NCBI RefSeq assembly: GCF_000763055.1
Contig: NZ_KN214135.1
Coordinates: 277,929 to 334,142, forward strand
Source: Collinsella sp. 4_8_47FAA
GTDB lineage: Bacteria; Actinomycetota; Coriobacteriia; Coriobacteriales; Coriobacteriaceae
Reading direction: 5' to 3'
Length of the DNA stretch: 56,214 bases
This document shows positions 7,269 through 16,608 of this stretch, piece after piece. The position numbers and the translations under genes were made by a program. The notes below the pieces were generated by a model. It saw only the letters and a program-made list of their open reading frames with translations. It did not search any database and had not been told where the DNA came from. The number at the start of each line of letters is the position of its first letter. Position 1 is the stretch's first letter.

Positions 7269-7294
7269 GTATACACGGTTCCGGGCGTGTCCAT
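7269..7294 (-). promoter_or_regulatory. 26-bp block shared with the rplC leader, upstream of rplB
   Basis: On the minus strand it runs from ATGGACACGCCC to CCGTGTATAC and is 23/26 identical to 9134-9159. It contains a TATAC that could be a -10. It lies 80 bp before rplB, in the only wide gap of the operon's first half. It could be an internal promoter or an r-protein binding site. A hairpin built on GCCTCCC...GGGAGGC occurs at about 7315-7352, next to the rplW stop. Confidence 0.45.
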
Positions 7295-7367
7295 TTTATA
7301 CGCCCAAAACCTTGAGCTCCCGCCTCCCCTATTTGGGAGGCATGAGCTCACTCAACAGCAGCGAGTC

Positions 7368-7655
7368 TTAGGCCTGGTTGCCAAAGACCTCGATGGTGTC
7401 GCCCTCGGCCAGCGTGACGATGGCCTTCTTCCAAGAACGGGTCTTGCCGGCGACATAGCGCACGCGCTTGGTCTTGGGCTTGACCGTCAGGGTGTTCACG
7501 CGAACGACCTTGACGCCGAAGATCTCCTCGACAGCGTCCTTGATCTGATACTTGTTAGCATCCTTGGCGACCTCGAACGTGTACTTGTTCAGCTCCATGC
7601 CGGAGAAGGAACGCTCGGACACGATCGGACGGATGATGATCTCGTGGGCGGTCAT
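7368..7655 (-). CDS. rplW: 50S ribosomal protein L23
   Basis: This 95-aa L23 is an exit-tunnel protein that docks trigger factor and SRP. HEIIIRPIVSERSF at the N terminus and VNTLTVKPKTKRVRYVAGKTRSWKKA in the middle are diagnostic. Its ATG directly abuts the rplD stop codon. The gene is followed by a 179-bp gap before rplB, unlike in most bacteria, where the two are close. Confidence 0.97.
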   Translation of the reverse strand: MTAHEIIIRPIVSERSFSGMELNKYTFEVAKDANKYQIKDAVEEIFGVKVVRVNTLTVKPKTKRVRYVAGKTRSWKKAIVTLAEGDTIEVFGNQA

Positions 7656-8282
7656 TTATGCAAGCACCTCCCCGAAGTGAGCGGCGATGTCGGCGGGCAT
7701 CAGCACAGCGTTGTTGTTGACGAGATCGTAGGTGTTGGCCTCGTCAGCGGTGATGATGAACGTCTTGGGAATGTTGCGGAACGACAGGTAGGCGTTGACG
7801 TCCTCATCGCGAACGATGATGGTCAGACGCTTGCCCTCAAGGCCGAGAGCCTTGAGCATGGCGACGGCAGCCTTGGTGGAAGGCTTCTCGAAGCCGTAGT
7901 CGTCGACGAGCACGAGCTCGCCATCGGCCAGCTTGGCGGACAGCGCGGAACGCATAGCCAGCTTGACCTCCTTGTTGTTCATACGCTTAGCGTAGGAACG
8001 GGGCTTGGGGGCGAAGACGACGCCACCGTGACGCCACTGGGCAGCACGGATGGAACCCTGGCGGGCACGGCCGGTGCCCTTCTGACGCCAAGGCTTCTTG
8101 CCGCCACCGGAAACCTCAGAGCGACCCTTAGCAGACTGGGTGCCCTGACGCCAAGAGGCCATCTGGCACTTGACGATGTGGTGCATAACGTGGATGTTCG
8201 GCTCGATGCCGTACACCTCAGCGGCGAGCTCGGCCTCGGCGACCTTCTTGCCCTCGCTGTTCTTTACTTCAAACTTTGCCAT
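7656..8282 (-). CDS. rplD: 50S ribosomal protein L4
   Basis: This 208-aa L4 has a long loop reaching the tunnel constriction; in many bacteria L4 also autoregulates the S10 operon through its leader. PWRQKGTGRARQGSIRAAQWRHGG is the conserved tunnel loop region (shown in parts: GTGRARQGSIR, WRHGG). It lies 46 bp after rplC. Whether L4 autoregulation operates here cannot be seen, because rpsJ has been moved out of this transcript. Confidence 0.97.
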   Translation of the reverse strand: MAKFEVKNSEGKKVAEAELAAEVYGIEPNIHVMHHIVKCQMASWRQGTQSAKGRSEVSGGGKKPWRQKGTGRARQGSIRAAQWRHGGVVFAPKPRSYAKRMNNKEVKLAMRSALSAKLADGELVLVDDYGFEKPSTKAAVAMLKALGLEGKRLTIIVRDEDVNAYLSFRNIPKTFIITADEANTYDLVNNNAVLMPADIAAHFGEVLA

Positions 8283-8328
8283 TTAAGTGTTCTCCTTGGT
8301 ATGACGCTGGGCTAAATGGGCTGGGCCC

Positions 8329-8940
8329 TTAGGCCATACGGATGGCGACGAGACCATTCTTGGCACCCGGGACAGCGCCCTTGACCAAGATGAGGTTCTG
8401 CTCGGCATCGATGCGGACAACGGAAAGGTTCTTGACGGTAACGCGCTCGTTACCCATGTGACCGGCCATCTTAACGCCCTTGAGGACGCGCGCAGGATAG
8501 GCGCACTGACCGATAGAACCGGGGTGACGCTGGAAGTGAGAACCATGCGTCATAGGACCGCGGCGCTGACCCCAGCGCTTGATGCGACCCTGGAAGCCTT
8601 TACCCTTGGAGGTACCGATGACGTCGACCTTCTCGACATCAGCGAAATCAGCGACGGTGACGACCTCGCCGACCTTGTGCTCCTCGCCGTTCTCGACGCG
8701 GACCTCACGAAGGAAGCGGACAGGCTCGACGCCAGCCTTGGCGAAGTGACCAGCCATGGGCTTGTTCACGTTCTTGGCCTTGATGTCGCCGAAACCGATC
8801 TGGACGGCGTCATAGCCGTCGGTTGCCTGAGTTTTAACCTGCGAGACAGCGCAGGGGCCAGCCTGGATGACCGTGACGGGAACGACGTTGTCGTCCTCGT
8901 CCCAAACCTGGGTCATGCCAATCTTGCGGCCGAGAATCAT
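8329..8940 (-). CDS. rplC: 50S ribosomal protein L3
   Basis: This 203-aa L3 is an early assembly protein whose loop approaches the peptidyl transferase centre. [17 protein letters not shown] and the [12 protein letters not shown] segment are diagnostic. I chose the ATG at 8940; an in-frame TTG lies at 8949. Neither has a clear Shine-Dalgarno sequence, which is odd for a highly expressed gene and suggests leader-dependent translation. It is the first gene of this transcript because rpsJ, its usual predecessor, is at 22878-23186. Confidence 0.96.
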   Translation of the reverse strand: MILGRKIGMTQVWDEDDNVVPVTVIQAGPCAVSQVKTQATDGYDAVQIGFGDIKAKNVNKPMAGHFAKAGVEPVRFLREVRVENGEEHKVGEVVTVADFADVEKVDVIGTSKGKGFQGRIKRWGQRRGPMTHGSHFQRHPGSIGQCAYPARVLKGVKMAGHMGNERVTVKNLSVVRIDAEQNLILVKGAVPGAKNGLVAIRMA

Positions 8941-9132
8941 GCTGATCAAGATATGATCCCAACTCTCGCGTGGTCTTGGGACAATGCGTACACCACCGAG
9001 CGTACGCCCCTAGAGGACCACTACTTACACGACGTGCTCCCCAGCCTTGTATTTCGCCCGGACTACCTGACAACCCTATTAAGCAGGCATTTTGTCCAGC
9101 CAGAATACTCCCCTGGTTTCACACAGCTGTTT

Positions 9133-9159
9133 AGTATACACGGCTGCGGGCGTATCCAT
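9133..9159 (-). promoter_or_regulatory. Promoter-like block upstream of rplC
   Basis: On the minus strand the block ends in CCGTGTATACT, with TATACT at 9133-9138 as a possible -10. It shares 23/26 bases with 7269-7294, and its GGATACGCCCG part recurs upstream of rpsL near 26426-26436. The approximately 190-nt region between it and rplC would be the operon leader. No convincing -35 is visible. Confidence 0.45.
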
Positions 9160-9183
9160 CGAGATTCATATTTCACTCACATT

Positions 9184-9394
9184 GTTTACGCAGGTAAAGT
9201 GCGTGGCACGTCTCCCGAGCTTTGGCGGAGGGGCGGGGCCGAGAGTAGTTAAAGTTGCTGCTCTACAGTCCTGCTCACGACGGAGAGCACATTAAGTGCT
9301 CTCCTGTTCGTGCGGAACTCGCGACAACCTTAACTACTCTCGGCCCCGCCCCTCCGCCAAAGCTCGGGAGACGACACGTTGATGTCTGCTAAAC
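9184..9394. repeat. Giant variable-arm hairpin, copy 1
   Basis: Perfect 44-bp GC-rich arms lie at 9209-9252 and 9330-9373 and enclose a 77-nt core. The core includes CTGCTCTACAGTCCTG, the inner hairpin GGAGAGCAC-ATTAA-GTGCTCTCC and CGTGCGGAACTCGCGA. An outer short stem (GTTTACGCAG at 9184-9193 with CTGCTAAAC at 9386-9394) closes an internal loop. The core is shared with 26533-26599 and 37914-37977, but the arms are unrelated in sequence. It lies between the phosphatase stop and the rplC leader. I see no T run, so it is not an ordinary terminator. Confidence 0.85.
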
Positions 9395-9408
9395 CTTGCT
9401 CGCTCAGG

Positions 9409-10035
9409 CTAATGACTTTGTTGGGGATCGATGATTTGCTGCAAGGTGAACTTGGATTGAGACGTGTCGCCCTCTTCTCCCGACTTTTCCTCATCGAAAT
9501 CGAAGATCATGATGGCGCAGTTGGGGAGTTTTGTTGGGAGCTCAAAGTCCTCTGGGGCTGCAGCCTTGATGAATTGGCGGCTGGCGCTGCCGTGGCTTAC
9601 TGCTAGGAGGGTTTCTATGCCCTCGGCGCCCATGAGATTGGTGAGGGTGTCTACCATGCGCTCTTGCAGCGCGCGGCTTCCTTCTCCTCCGAAGGGGACC
9701 AGGTCCTCGCCTGGATCCCAGACGTCGGTGGGTAGAGCGTCGTGCGGGCCTTCTTCGAAGGTGCCGTAGCAGCGCTCGATGATGCCTTCGCAGGGATCAA
9801 CTGCTGCGTCCGGGCCAAGGAGCTCGCTTGCGACGAGACTTGCCGTGTCCATGGCTCGGCCCAAAGGGGAGGAGACCACCTTGTCGGGAACGACGTTGTG
9901 GGCTTTGAGCCATGCGGCTGCCACCCGTGCCTGCTGACGGCCCAGGTCGGTCAGCGGCGAATCGCAGCGGCCCTGGACCAGCTTTTTGACGTTGAACTCC
10001 GTCTGACCGTGGCGGAGTAGATACAGCTTCTTCAT
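9409..10035 (-). CDS. Histidine phosphatase family protein (phosphoglycerate mutase-like)
   Basis: This 208-aa cytoplasmic protein belongs to the RHG histidine phosphatase superfamily. The catalytic RHGQT at 8-12 supplies the phospho-accepting His9, and the second catalytic His is in SHGSA about two thirds along. GQTEFNVKKLVQGRCDSPLTDLG matches the small-molecule phosphatase/PhoE-CobC-like branch rather than glycolytic mutase, whose length is greater. It stands alone on the minus strand, 39 bp after the CDF transporter gene, and could be co-transcribed with it. Substrate unknown. Confidence 0.88.
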   Translation of the reverse strand: MKKLYLLRHGQTEFNVKKLVQGRCDSPLTDLGRQQARVAAAWLKAHNVVPDKVVSSPLGRAMDTASLVASELLGPDAAVDPCEGIIERCYGTFEEGPHDALPTDVWDPGEDLVPFGGEGSRALQERMVDTLTNLMGAEGIETLLAVSHGSASRQFIKAAAPEDFELPTKLPNCAIMIFDFDEEKSGEEGDTSQSKFTLQQIIDPQQSH

Positions 10036-10074
10036 GCTCTCCCCTTCTGCATAACCTGCTTTGCCGGCACAGCC

Positions 10075-11229
10075 TTACTCGTGGGTATGTCCTACGTAGT
10101 CTTCGTCGATCGTAATCTTGGCAATCGACCTGGGGTATTCCGATTCGACCCGTTGTGCCAGCGCGTGCTTTAAGTCTTCGGCACTCATCTGCAGATCCGA
10201 GGGACGCACGCAGTCAAAGATCACGTTGGTGTGCGTGGGGCCCGGCACACAGCGCAAATCATGAATCGAAAGGCGGCTATCGATCTCTTGAGCCATAGCG
10301 TTGATGCGCAAGCGCATGCTCGCCACCTTTGGATCGTCGGTCACGATGGGGTCGTAGTGAAGTGTGACAATCATGCCGTCTTCGTTCCTAAACGACTGCT
10401 CGATGTTATCGAGCGTGTCGTGACTTTCCAGCGGGCTGGCCTCGGCTGCCATCTCGGCGTGAGCGCTTGCGAACTTCCTGCCCGGGCCGTAGTCGTGAAC
10501 CATCAAATCGTGAACTCCCAAAACGCCGGGATAGCTCATGATCTTGTCTCGAATGTGCTTGACCAGCTTAGGATCGGGCGACTGACCCAAAAGCGGGCTC
10601 ACCGTATCTTGAATAAGTTCAAAGCCGCTCCAGCCAATATAGGCGCCAACGGCAAGTCCGACCCATGCGTCAAGATTGATGTGCGTCACCTGCGAAACAA
10701 TTGCACATGCCAGCACGGCGCCTGTGGCAAGAACATCGTTCTTGGAATCCTGGGCAGTCGCATGCAGTGTCTCGGACTCGATACGGTCGCCGAGCTTTTG
10801 GTTGAGCGCCGCCATCCACAGCTTAACAACCATCGAAAGCGCCAGGACTGCCACCAGGGCAAGCGAGAACTCGACAGGTTCGGGGTGGATGATACGCTCA
10901 AACGAGGACTTCACCAGTTCAAGGCCAATGAGAAGCACGAGCGCCGCCACGACAAGACCCGAGAGGTACTCGTAGCGACCATGGCCGTATGGATGCTCGG
11001 GGTCGGCGGGCTTGCTCGCCAGCTTAAAGCCCAGCACGCTCACGATATTCGAGCTGGCATCGGACAGGTTGTTCATGGCATCCGCCACAATCGAAACCGA
11101 TCCCGAAACCACACCGATTGCGCCCTTCGCAGCACAAAGCGCAACATTGGCGAGAATACACACCACGCCCGTCAACGTGCCCACGCGCGCACGGTCGCCC
11201 TGTGCGCGCTTAACAATCCACTCGACCAT
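10075..11229 (-). CDS. Cation diffusion facilitator (CDF) metal exporter
   Basis: This 384-aa inner-membrane protein exports divalent metals (Zn, Fe, Mn, Co) by proton antiport. About six TM segments fill residues 20-210. The intramembrane metal site is DAMNNLSD on TM2 and HATAQDSKND (HxxxD) on TM5, as in FieF/MamB-type members. The soluble C-terminal metallochaperone-like domain follows (GVLGVHDLMVHDYGPG). It is longer than FieF (about 300 aa), with an extra C-terminal ferredoxin-like segment. The gene follows the EIIC terminator and precedes the phosphatase. The metal cannot be assigned. Confidence 0.9.
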   Translation of the reverse strand: MVEWIVKRAQGDRARVGTLTGVVCILANVALCAAKGAIGVVSGSVSIVADAMNNLSDASSNIVSVLGFKLASKPADPEHPYGHGRYEYLSGLVVAALVLLIGLELVKSSFERIIHPEPVEFSLALVAVLALSMVVKLWMAALNQKLGDRIESETLHATAQDSKNDVLATGAVLACAIVSQVTHINLDAWVGLAVGAYIGWSGFELIQDTVSPLLGQSPDPKLVKHIRDKIMSYPGVLGVHDLMVHDYGPGRKFASAHAEMAAEASPLESHDTLDNIEQSFRNEDGMIVTLHYDPIVTDDPKVASMRLRINAMAQEIDSRLSIHDLRCVPGPTHTNVIFDCVRPSDLQMSAEDLKHALAQRVESEYPRSIAKITIDEDYVGHTHE

Positions 11230-11301
11230 CTACATCCGCCCCCACGGCACTACCTATATATCTATTGCTCAAACGGATTGTAGTGTAGCCACTTTGTCTC
11301 C

Positions 11302-11342
11302 CAGATACAAAGAGGCCGCAGCCCGCGCGGGCCACGGCCTTG
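11302..11342 (-). terminator. Putative terminator after the PTS EIIC gene
   Basis: AGGCCGCAGCCCGCGC is self-complementary with GCGGGCCACGGCCT (11313-11340). On the minus strand it is followed by TCTTTGTATCT, a moderate T run. It separates the fab/EIIC transcript from the CDF gene. Confidence 0.65.
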
Positions 11343-11379
11343 GAGCATGACAAAAGAATCGTCCTTTTGTCGCGCAGGT

Positions 11380-12618
11380 TTATGCGCTTACTTCAGCAGC
11401 GCTCGCCACTGTTTCGGGCGAATCGGCTCCGTCCTCCGTCGCCTGTCCCTGCGCCGGCACCACGCCAAAGCAGTAGCTCAGCGCCGCAGACACCGCAAAT
11501 GCCACACCGCCGGCAACGCAGCACCACAGCAGGTTCGAGATGCCGCCCGTGGCAAAGCCAATGACCATAAGGACATTCGTCATGCCGATGGTATAGGCCG
11601 TAACGTGGCCCACGGCCGCAACAAGGCCTCCGACGGCGCCGCCAATGGCCATGCACGTCAGGCACCTGCCATATTTAAAGCCGCAACCGTACAGCGCCGG
11701 CTCGCTTACGCCGCCAAGAACACCCGAGATCGAATAGCCCAGCATGAGCGCCTTCTCGTCCTTATCCGCAACGCGGAGCGACGCGCCAAAAGGCATGCCC
11801 CAAACGGCGAACGTTGCCATCGTCGCAGCGATCAAAATGCACGAATCCGTTCCCACACTCATAAACTGCGCATAGGCGAGCGATAGGACAACGTTGCTGA
11901 CGCCGGCGATCTTTAGGAACTCCCAGCCCGCGGCAAGCCCCATGAGCGTGAACAGCGACACGATGCCACCGGAATTGCCAAGCATAAACATAAGCTGTCC
12001 CAACAGCATGCCCAGATAGCTGCCCGCCGGCGCCGTAATGCACAGCGAAACCGGAACCATGACAAGCATGGTTGCAAACGGAACGAACGAAAACGCCACG
12101 GCCTTAGGGATAACGCGCCGAAAGAAACACTCCACTTGCCATAGCACAGGCACCGAGATGAGAACCGGAATAACAGTCGTCGTGTAATCGTTGACCGGCG
12201 CAGGAAGCAGACCATACACGGAAGTCATCGATGCCCCCGTCGTCGATGCGGCATCGACGAGCTTAAGCAGATCGGGCGCAATCAATACGCCGCCCAGCAT
12301 CATGCCCAGCTGCTCCGAGCAACCGAGCTGGCGGGCGGCCGCCCAACCAAGATAAATGGGCAAAAAGTAGTAGCCGGCGTTATAGAGCCAACTGTAGAAC
12401 AGGCGATAGATTTCGGAATCGGCAGACCATAGGCCCAGCATGCCTTCGCCCATAATGACGGCGACGGTGCGGAACAACGCCGCGCAGACAATAAACGGTA
12501 ACGCCGACATCATGCTTTTGGACAGATAGTCCACCACGGCCATGGCGTTTGATGAGACCGTCGTTGTAAACGAGGTGTTAGAAACTTGTGACACAGGAAC
12601 CCTTTCCCAATGTGACAT
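11380..12618 (-). CDS. PTS EIIC membrane permease domain, glucose/beta-glucoside type, no IIB
   Basis: This approximately 412-aa integral membrane protein is a PTS EIIC permease for sugar uptake. About ten TM segments are visible, from MMSALPFIVCAALFRTVAVI onward, and the family signature GGVSEPALYGCGFKYGR lies near residue 310. No EIIB cysteine domain or EIIA domain is attached. The ATG at 12618 lies 16 bp after the accDA stop, inside a GTCCC hairpin. An ATG at 12543 (MAVVDYLSK) is an alternative without a ribosome site. The short N terminus before TM1 may reflect loss of an N-terminal IIB. The sugar is unknown; a lone EIIA gene is at 47349-47912. Confidence 0.8.
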   Translation of the reverse strand: MSHWERVPVSQVSNTSFTTTVSSNAMAVVDYLSKSMMSALPFIVCAALFRTVAVIMGEGMLGLWSADSEIYRLFYSWLYNAGYYFLPIYLGWAAARQLGCSEQLGMMLGGVLIAPDLLKLVDAASTTGASMTSVYGLLPAPVNDYTTTVIPVLISVPVLWQVECFFRRVIPKAVAFSFVPFATMLVMVPVSLCITAPAGSYLGMLLGQLMFMLGNSGGIVSLFTLMGLAAGWEFLKIAGVSNVVLSLAYAQFMSVGTDSCILIAATMATFAVWGMPFGASLRVADKDEKALMLGYSISGVLGGVSEPALYGCGFKYGRCLTCMAIGGAVGGLVAAVGHVTAYTIGMTNVLMVIGFATGGISNLLWCCVAGGVAFAVSAALSYCFGVVPAQGQATEDGADSPETVASAAEVSA

Positions 12619-12640
12619 GCGGACTGTCCCTTTGTCACAT
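12610..12640. repeat. GTCCC hairpin spanning accDA stop and EIIC start
   Basis: ATGTGACA at 12610-12617 pairs perfectly with TGTCACAT at 12633-12640 around a 15-nt loop containing CTGTCCC. The right arm contains the accDA TGA (12635-12637) and the left arm overlaps the EIIC start codon (12616-12618). The structure therefore fills the whole gene junction. Confidence 0.75.
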
Positions 12641-14345
12641 CGTGCGATACTGACCGATTGCGCGGTACTTTTCGTAGCGGAGGTTTGTGAGGGTCGCGTC
12701 GTCGAGCCGCCCAAGCGTATCGAAGGCATCAAATGCCGAGGACATGACGGCACCGGCGATCTCCTCATGCGACAGGCCCCTATCATCAACAATGCCGTCG
12801 ATGATGCCGAGCGCCAACAGATCGGGGGCCGTGAGCTTAAGCGCTTCGGCGGCCTCATTCGCGCGCTCGGTATCCTTCCACAGAATCGACGCACAGGCCT
12901 CGGGGCTCACGACCGAATAGGCCGAGCTCGAGAGCATCAGGATGCGGTCGGCCACGGACAGCGCCAGCGCGCCACCAGAGCCGCCCTCGCCTATTACCAC
13001 CGAGACAATCGGCGTCTTAAGGCCGCTCATCTCCATGAGATTCTGGGCGATGGCCTCGCCCTGACCGCGTTCCTCGGCACCGATGCCGCAAAACGCACCC
13101 GAAGCATCGACCAGGCACAGAACCGGTCGACCAAACTTTTCGGCCTGGCGCATCAGGCGACGCGCTTTGCGGTAGCCCTCGGGATGCGCCATGCCAAAGT
13201 TGCGGCGCATACGCTCTTTGGTCGTGGTGCCGCGCTCGATGGCGATAACCGTTACGGGGCGTCCGTCTTTCCAGCCAATGCCAGTCACCACAGCGGCGTC
13301 GTCGCCAAAGTAACGGTCGCCGTGCAGCTCCACAAATCCATCCAGGCCCAGCGAGATCATCTCACCCGCCGTGGCGCGATCTGCCGAGCGGGTCTGCTTG
13401 ACAATCTCGAGCGCGGTTTTTGGTGCCGGCGAGCGCTTAAACAGGTGTCCCAGCTTTTTGCCGCGGCGACCCGTATGCACGATCTCATGCGGTGCCCCCA
13501 GGCCGGGCGCGTGCCCTTCGTGCAGCGCCAGCAGCTCGCCTACCGTGAGCGCAATCTCGCCACGCGGAACAACGGCATCGCAAAAGCCGTGCTCCAGCAA
13601 AAACTCGGAACGCTGGAATCCCTTGGGCAGGCGTTTGTGCATGTTCTGCTCGATCACGCGCGGGCCGGCAAAAGCCGTCAGGGCATCGGGCTCGGCCAGG
13701 ATAATGTCGCCCTCCATGGCAAAGCTCGCGGTTACGCCTCCGGTCGTGGGGTCGGTGAGCACCGTGACATACAGGCCGCCCGCCTCGCTGTGGCGCCTAA
13801 CCGCCGCAGAGATTTTGGCCATCTGCATGAGCGAGGTCACGCCCTCCTGCATGCGGGCGCCACCCGATACGGTAAAGCCAACGACCGGCAGCCCCAGCTC
13901 GGTCGCACGCTCAAATGTGCGACAGATCTTCTCGCCCACCACGGAGCCCATCGAGCCCATCATAAAGTTGGCATCCATAAAGAAGAGCGCGGTATCGCAG
14001 CCGCAGATTTTACCCCTACCGCACACGACGGCATCGCGCTCGCCCGAACGCTCGCTCACGCTCTTGAGCTTGTCGGCATAGCCGGGAAACGAGAGGAAGT
14101 CCTCCGACGCCAGATTGGCATCCCATTCCTCAAACGTGCCCCCGTCGACCGTCATGCGCATGCGCGCGCGACCGCTCACGCGAAAGTGTTTGCCGCAACG
14201 AGGGCAGACCTCGAGGTTGTCGTGCAGGCGTGCCTCATCGATCACACGGCGGCACTCCGGGCACTTGATAAACACGTGGCGTGCGGGAAACTCGGCGCAC
14301 GACTCGGTCATCGGCCCCTCGAGGACGTTGACCGTCTTCGCTTTT

Positions 14346-14359
<14 letters not shown>
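12635..14359 (-). CDS. accDA: Acetyl-CoA carboxylase carboxyltransferase, fused beta and alpha subunits
   Basis: This 574-aa protein combines AccD (N-terminal) and AccA (from about residue 320, PKTALEIVKQTRSADRATA). It transfers CO2 from carboxybiotin on AccB to acetyl-CoA, giving malonyl-CoA. The AccD zinc ribbon is intact (Cys33, Cys36, Cys52, Cys55), as are VSGGARMQEG and the AccA GEGGSGGALAL oxyanion motif. The start MLMNRK overlaps the accC stop by 14 nt; an ATG two codons later is an alternative. Most bacteria encode two polypeptides; the fusion is in AccD-AccA order and fixes 1:1 stoichiometry. It is the last acc/fab gene of the operon. Confidence 0.93.
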
Positions 14360-15689
<1,330 letters not shown>

Positions 15690-15699
15690 GAAGCCTTCC

Positions 15700-16122
15700 T
15701 TAACTTTCGTGCATGAGTGCAAAAGACATATCGGCGCGGCAGCAAACCTCACCGTTGACGCTCGCAGTACCCGTCGCAAAGCGGAACGGCCCGCGCACAC
15801 GCGTGATGGTGCACACCAGATCCACCGTGTCGCCCGGGCGCACCGGACGCTTAAAGCGCACCTTGTCCAGACTCGTGTAGAACGGCGTCGCGCCGCGCGC
15901 TTCCTCATCGCCCATCAGCAGCACGCAACAGTTTTGGGCGAGCATCTCGCACTGAATCACGCCGGGGACCACCGGGTTTCCCGGAAAATGCCCCTGCAAA
16001 AAGTACTCGTCGCCCGTAATCGTGATCTTGCCGTGGGTCTCGTCGCCCACCAGCTCGGCTTCGTCGAGCAAAAGCATCGGCTCGCGATGCGGTAACAGCT
16101 TCTTGAGCTCTTCTTTGTTCAT
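15700..16122 (-). CDS. fabZ: 3-hydroxyacyl-ACP dehydratase FabZ
   Basis: This 140-aa hotdog-fold enzyme dehydrates 3-hydroxyacyl-ACP to trans-2-enoyl-ACP in each elongation round. LLPHREPMLLLDE and the catalytic-helix signature GHFPGNPVVPGV, with its His, are present; the catalytic Glu is in IQCEMLAQ. I chose the ATG at 16122, which has AGGTGAT upstream, over an in-frame GTG at 16131. It sits between accB and accC, mixing elongation and carboxylase genes in one transcript. Confidence 0.95.
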   Translation of the reverse strand: MNKEELKKLLPHREPMLLLDEAELVGDETHGKITITGDEYFLQGHFPGNPVVPGVIQCEMLAQNCCVLLMGDEEARGATPFYTSLDKVRFKRPVRPGDTVDLVCTITRVRGPFRFATGTASVNGEVCCRADMSFALMHES

Positions 16123-16131
16123 GGATATCAC

Positions 16132-16605
16132 CTATCCGATCCTCATGAGGCAGCTGCCGAACTCCACGAGGTCGCCGTCGGCCACGCAGATCTCGAGCAC
16201 CTCGCCATCCGCCTCTGCCGTCACCTCGTTGAGAACCTTCATGGCCTCGATGATGCAAAGGGTCTCGCCAGCCTTGACCTTGGAGCCCACGTGCACAAAC
16301 GGTTCGTCGCCCGGCGCCGGGGCAGCATAGAAAACGCCGACCATGGGAGCGGTCACCTCGGTGCCCTTGGGCTCCGGTGCGGCGGCAGGTGTCTGCGCGG
16401 CGGGCTCCGGTGCGGCAGGCGCGACTGTGGGAGCTGCAACTGGAGCGGCCATAGCGCTCGGCATGGGCATGGGCACGGCAACCGGCTGTGCGGCGCTCGC
16501 GCGCTCGAGTTCGACCGCGGTGCCATCGGGCTCCTCAACGCGCACGCGCGTGAGGCCGCGGTCCTCCATAACATCGGCTATCTCGGCAAGTCTTTTGGAA
16601 TCCAT
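16132..16605 (-). CDS. accB: Biotin carboxyl carrier protein of acetyl-CoA carboxylase
   Basis: This 157-aa BCCP carries biotin between AccC and AccDA. A Pro/Ala-rich linker (about 45-80) separates the N-terminal dimerisation helix from the biotinyl domain. The biotin attachment site is EAMKV with Lys123, and the thumb region VFYAAPAPGDEPFV is present. It is the only visible substrate in this window for the divergent biotin ligase. The gene lies 3 bp after fabF. Confidence 0.95.
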   Translation of the reverse strand: MDSKRLAEIADVMEDRGLTRVRVEEPDGTAVELERASAAQPVAVPMPMPSAMAAPVAAPTVAPAAPEPAAQTPAAAPEPKGTEVTAPMVGVFYAAPAPGDEPFVHVGSKVKAGETLCIIEAMKVLNEVTAEADGEVLEICVADGDLVEFGSCLMRIG

Positions 16606-16608
16606 GCT

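Noticed and set aside
12619-12894. N-terminal extension of the PTS EIIC frame
   Set aside because: It overlaps accDA in another frame and encodes Arg/Ser-rich nonsense.
15690-15908. N-terminal extension of AccC
   Set aside because: It overlaps fabZ; the ATG at 15689 matches the family start and has a good ribosome site.
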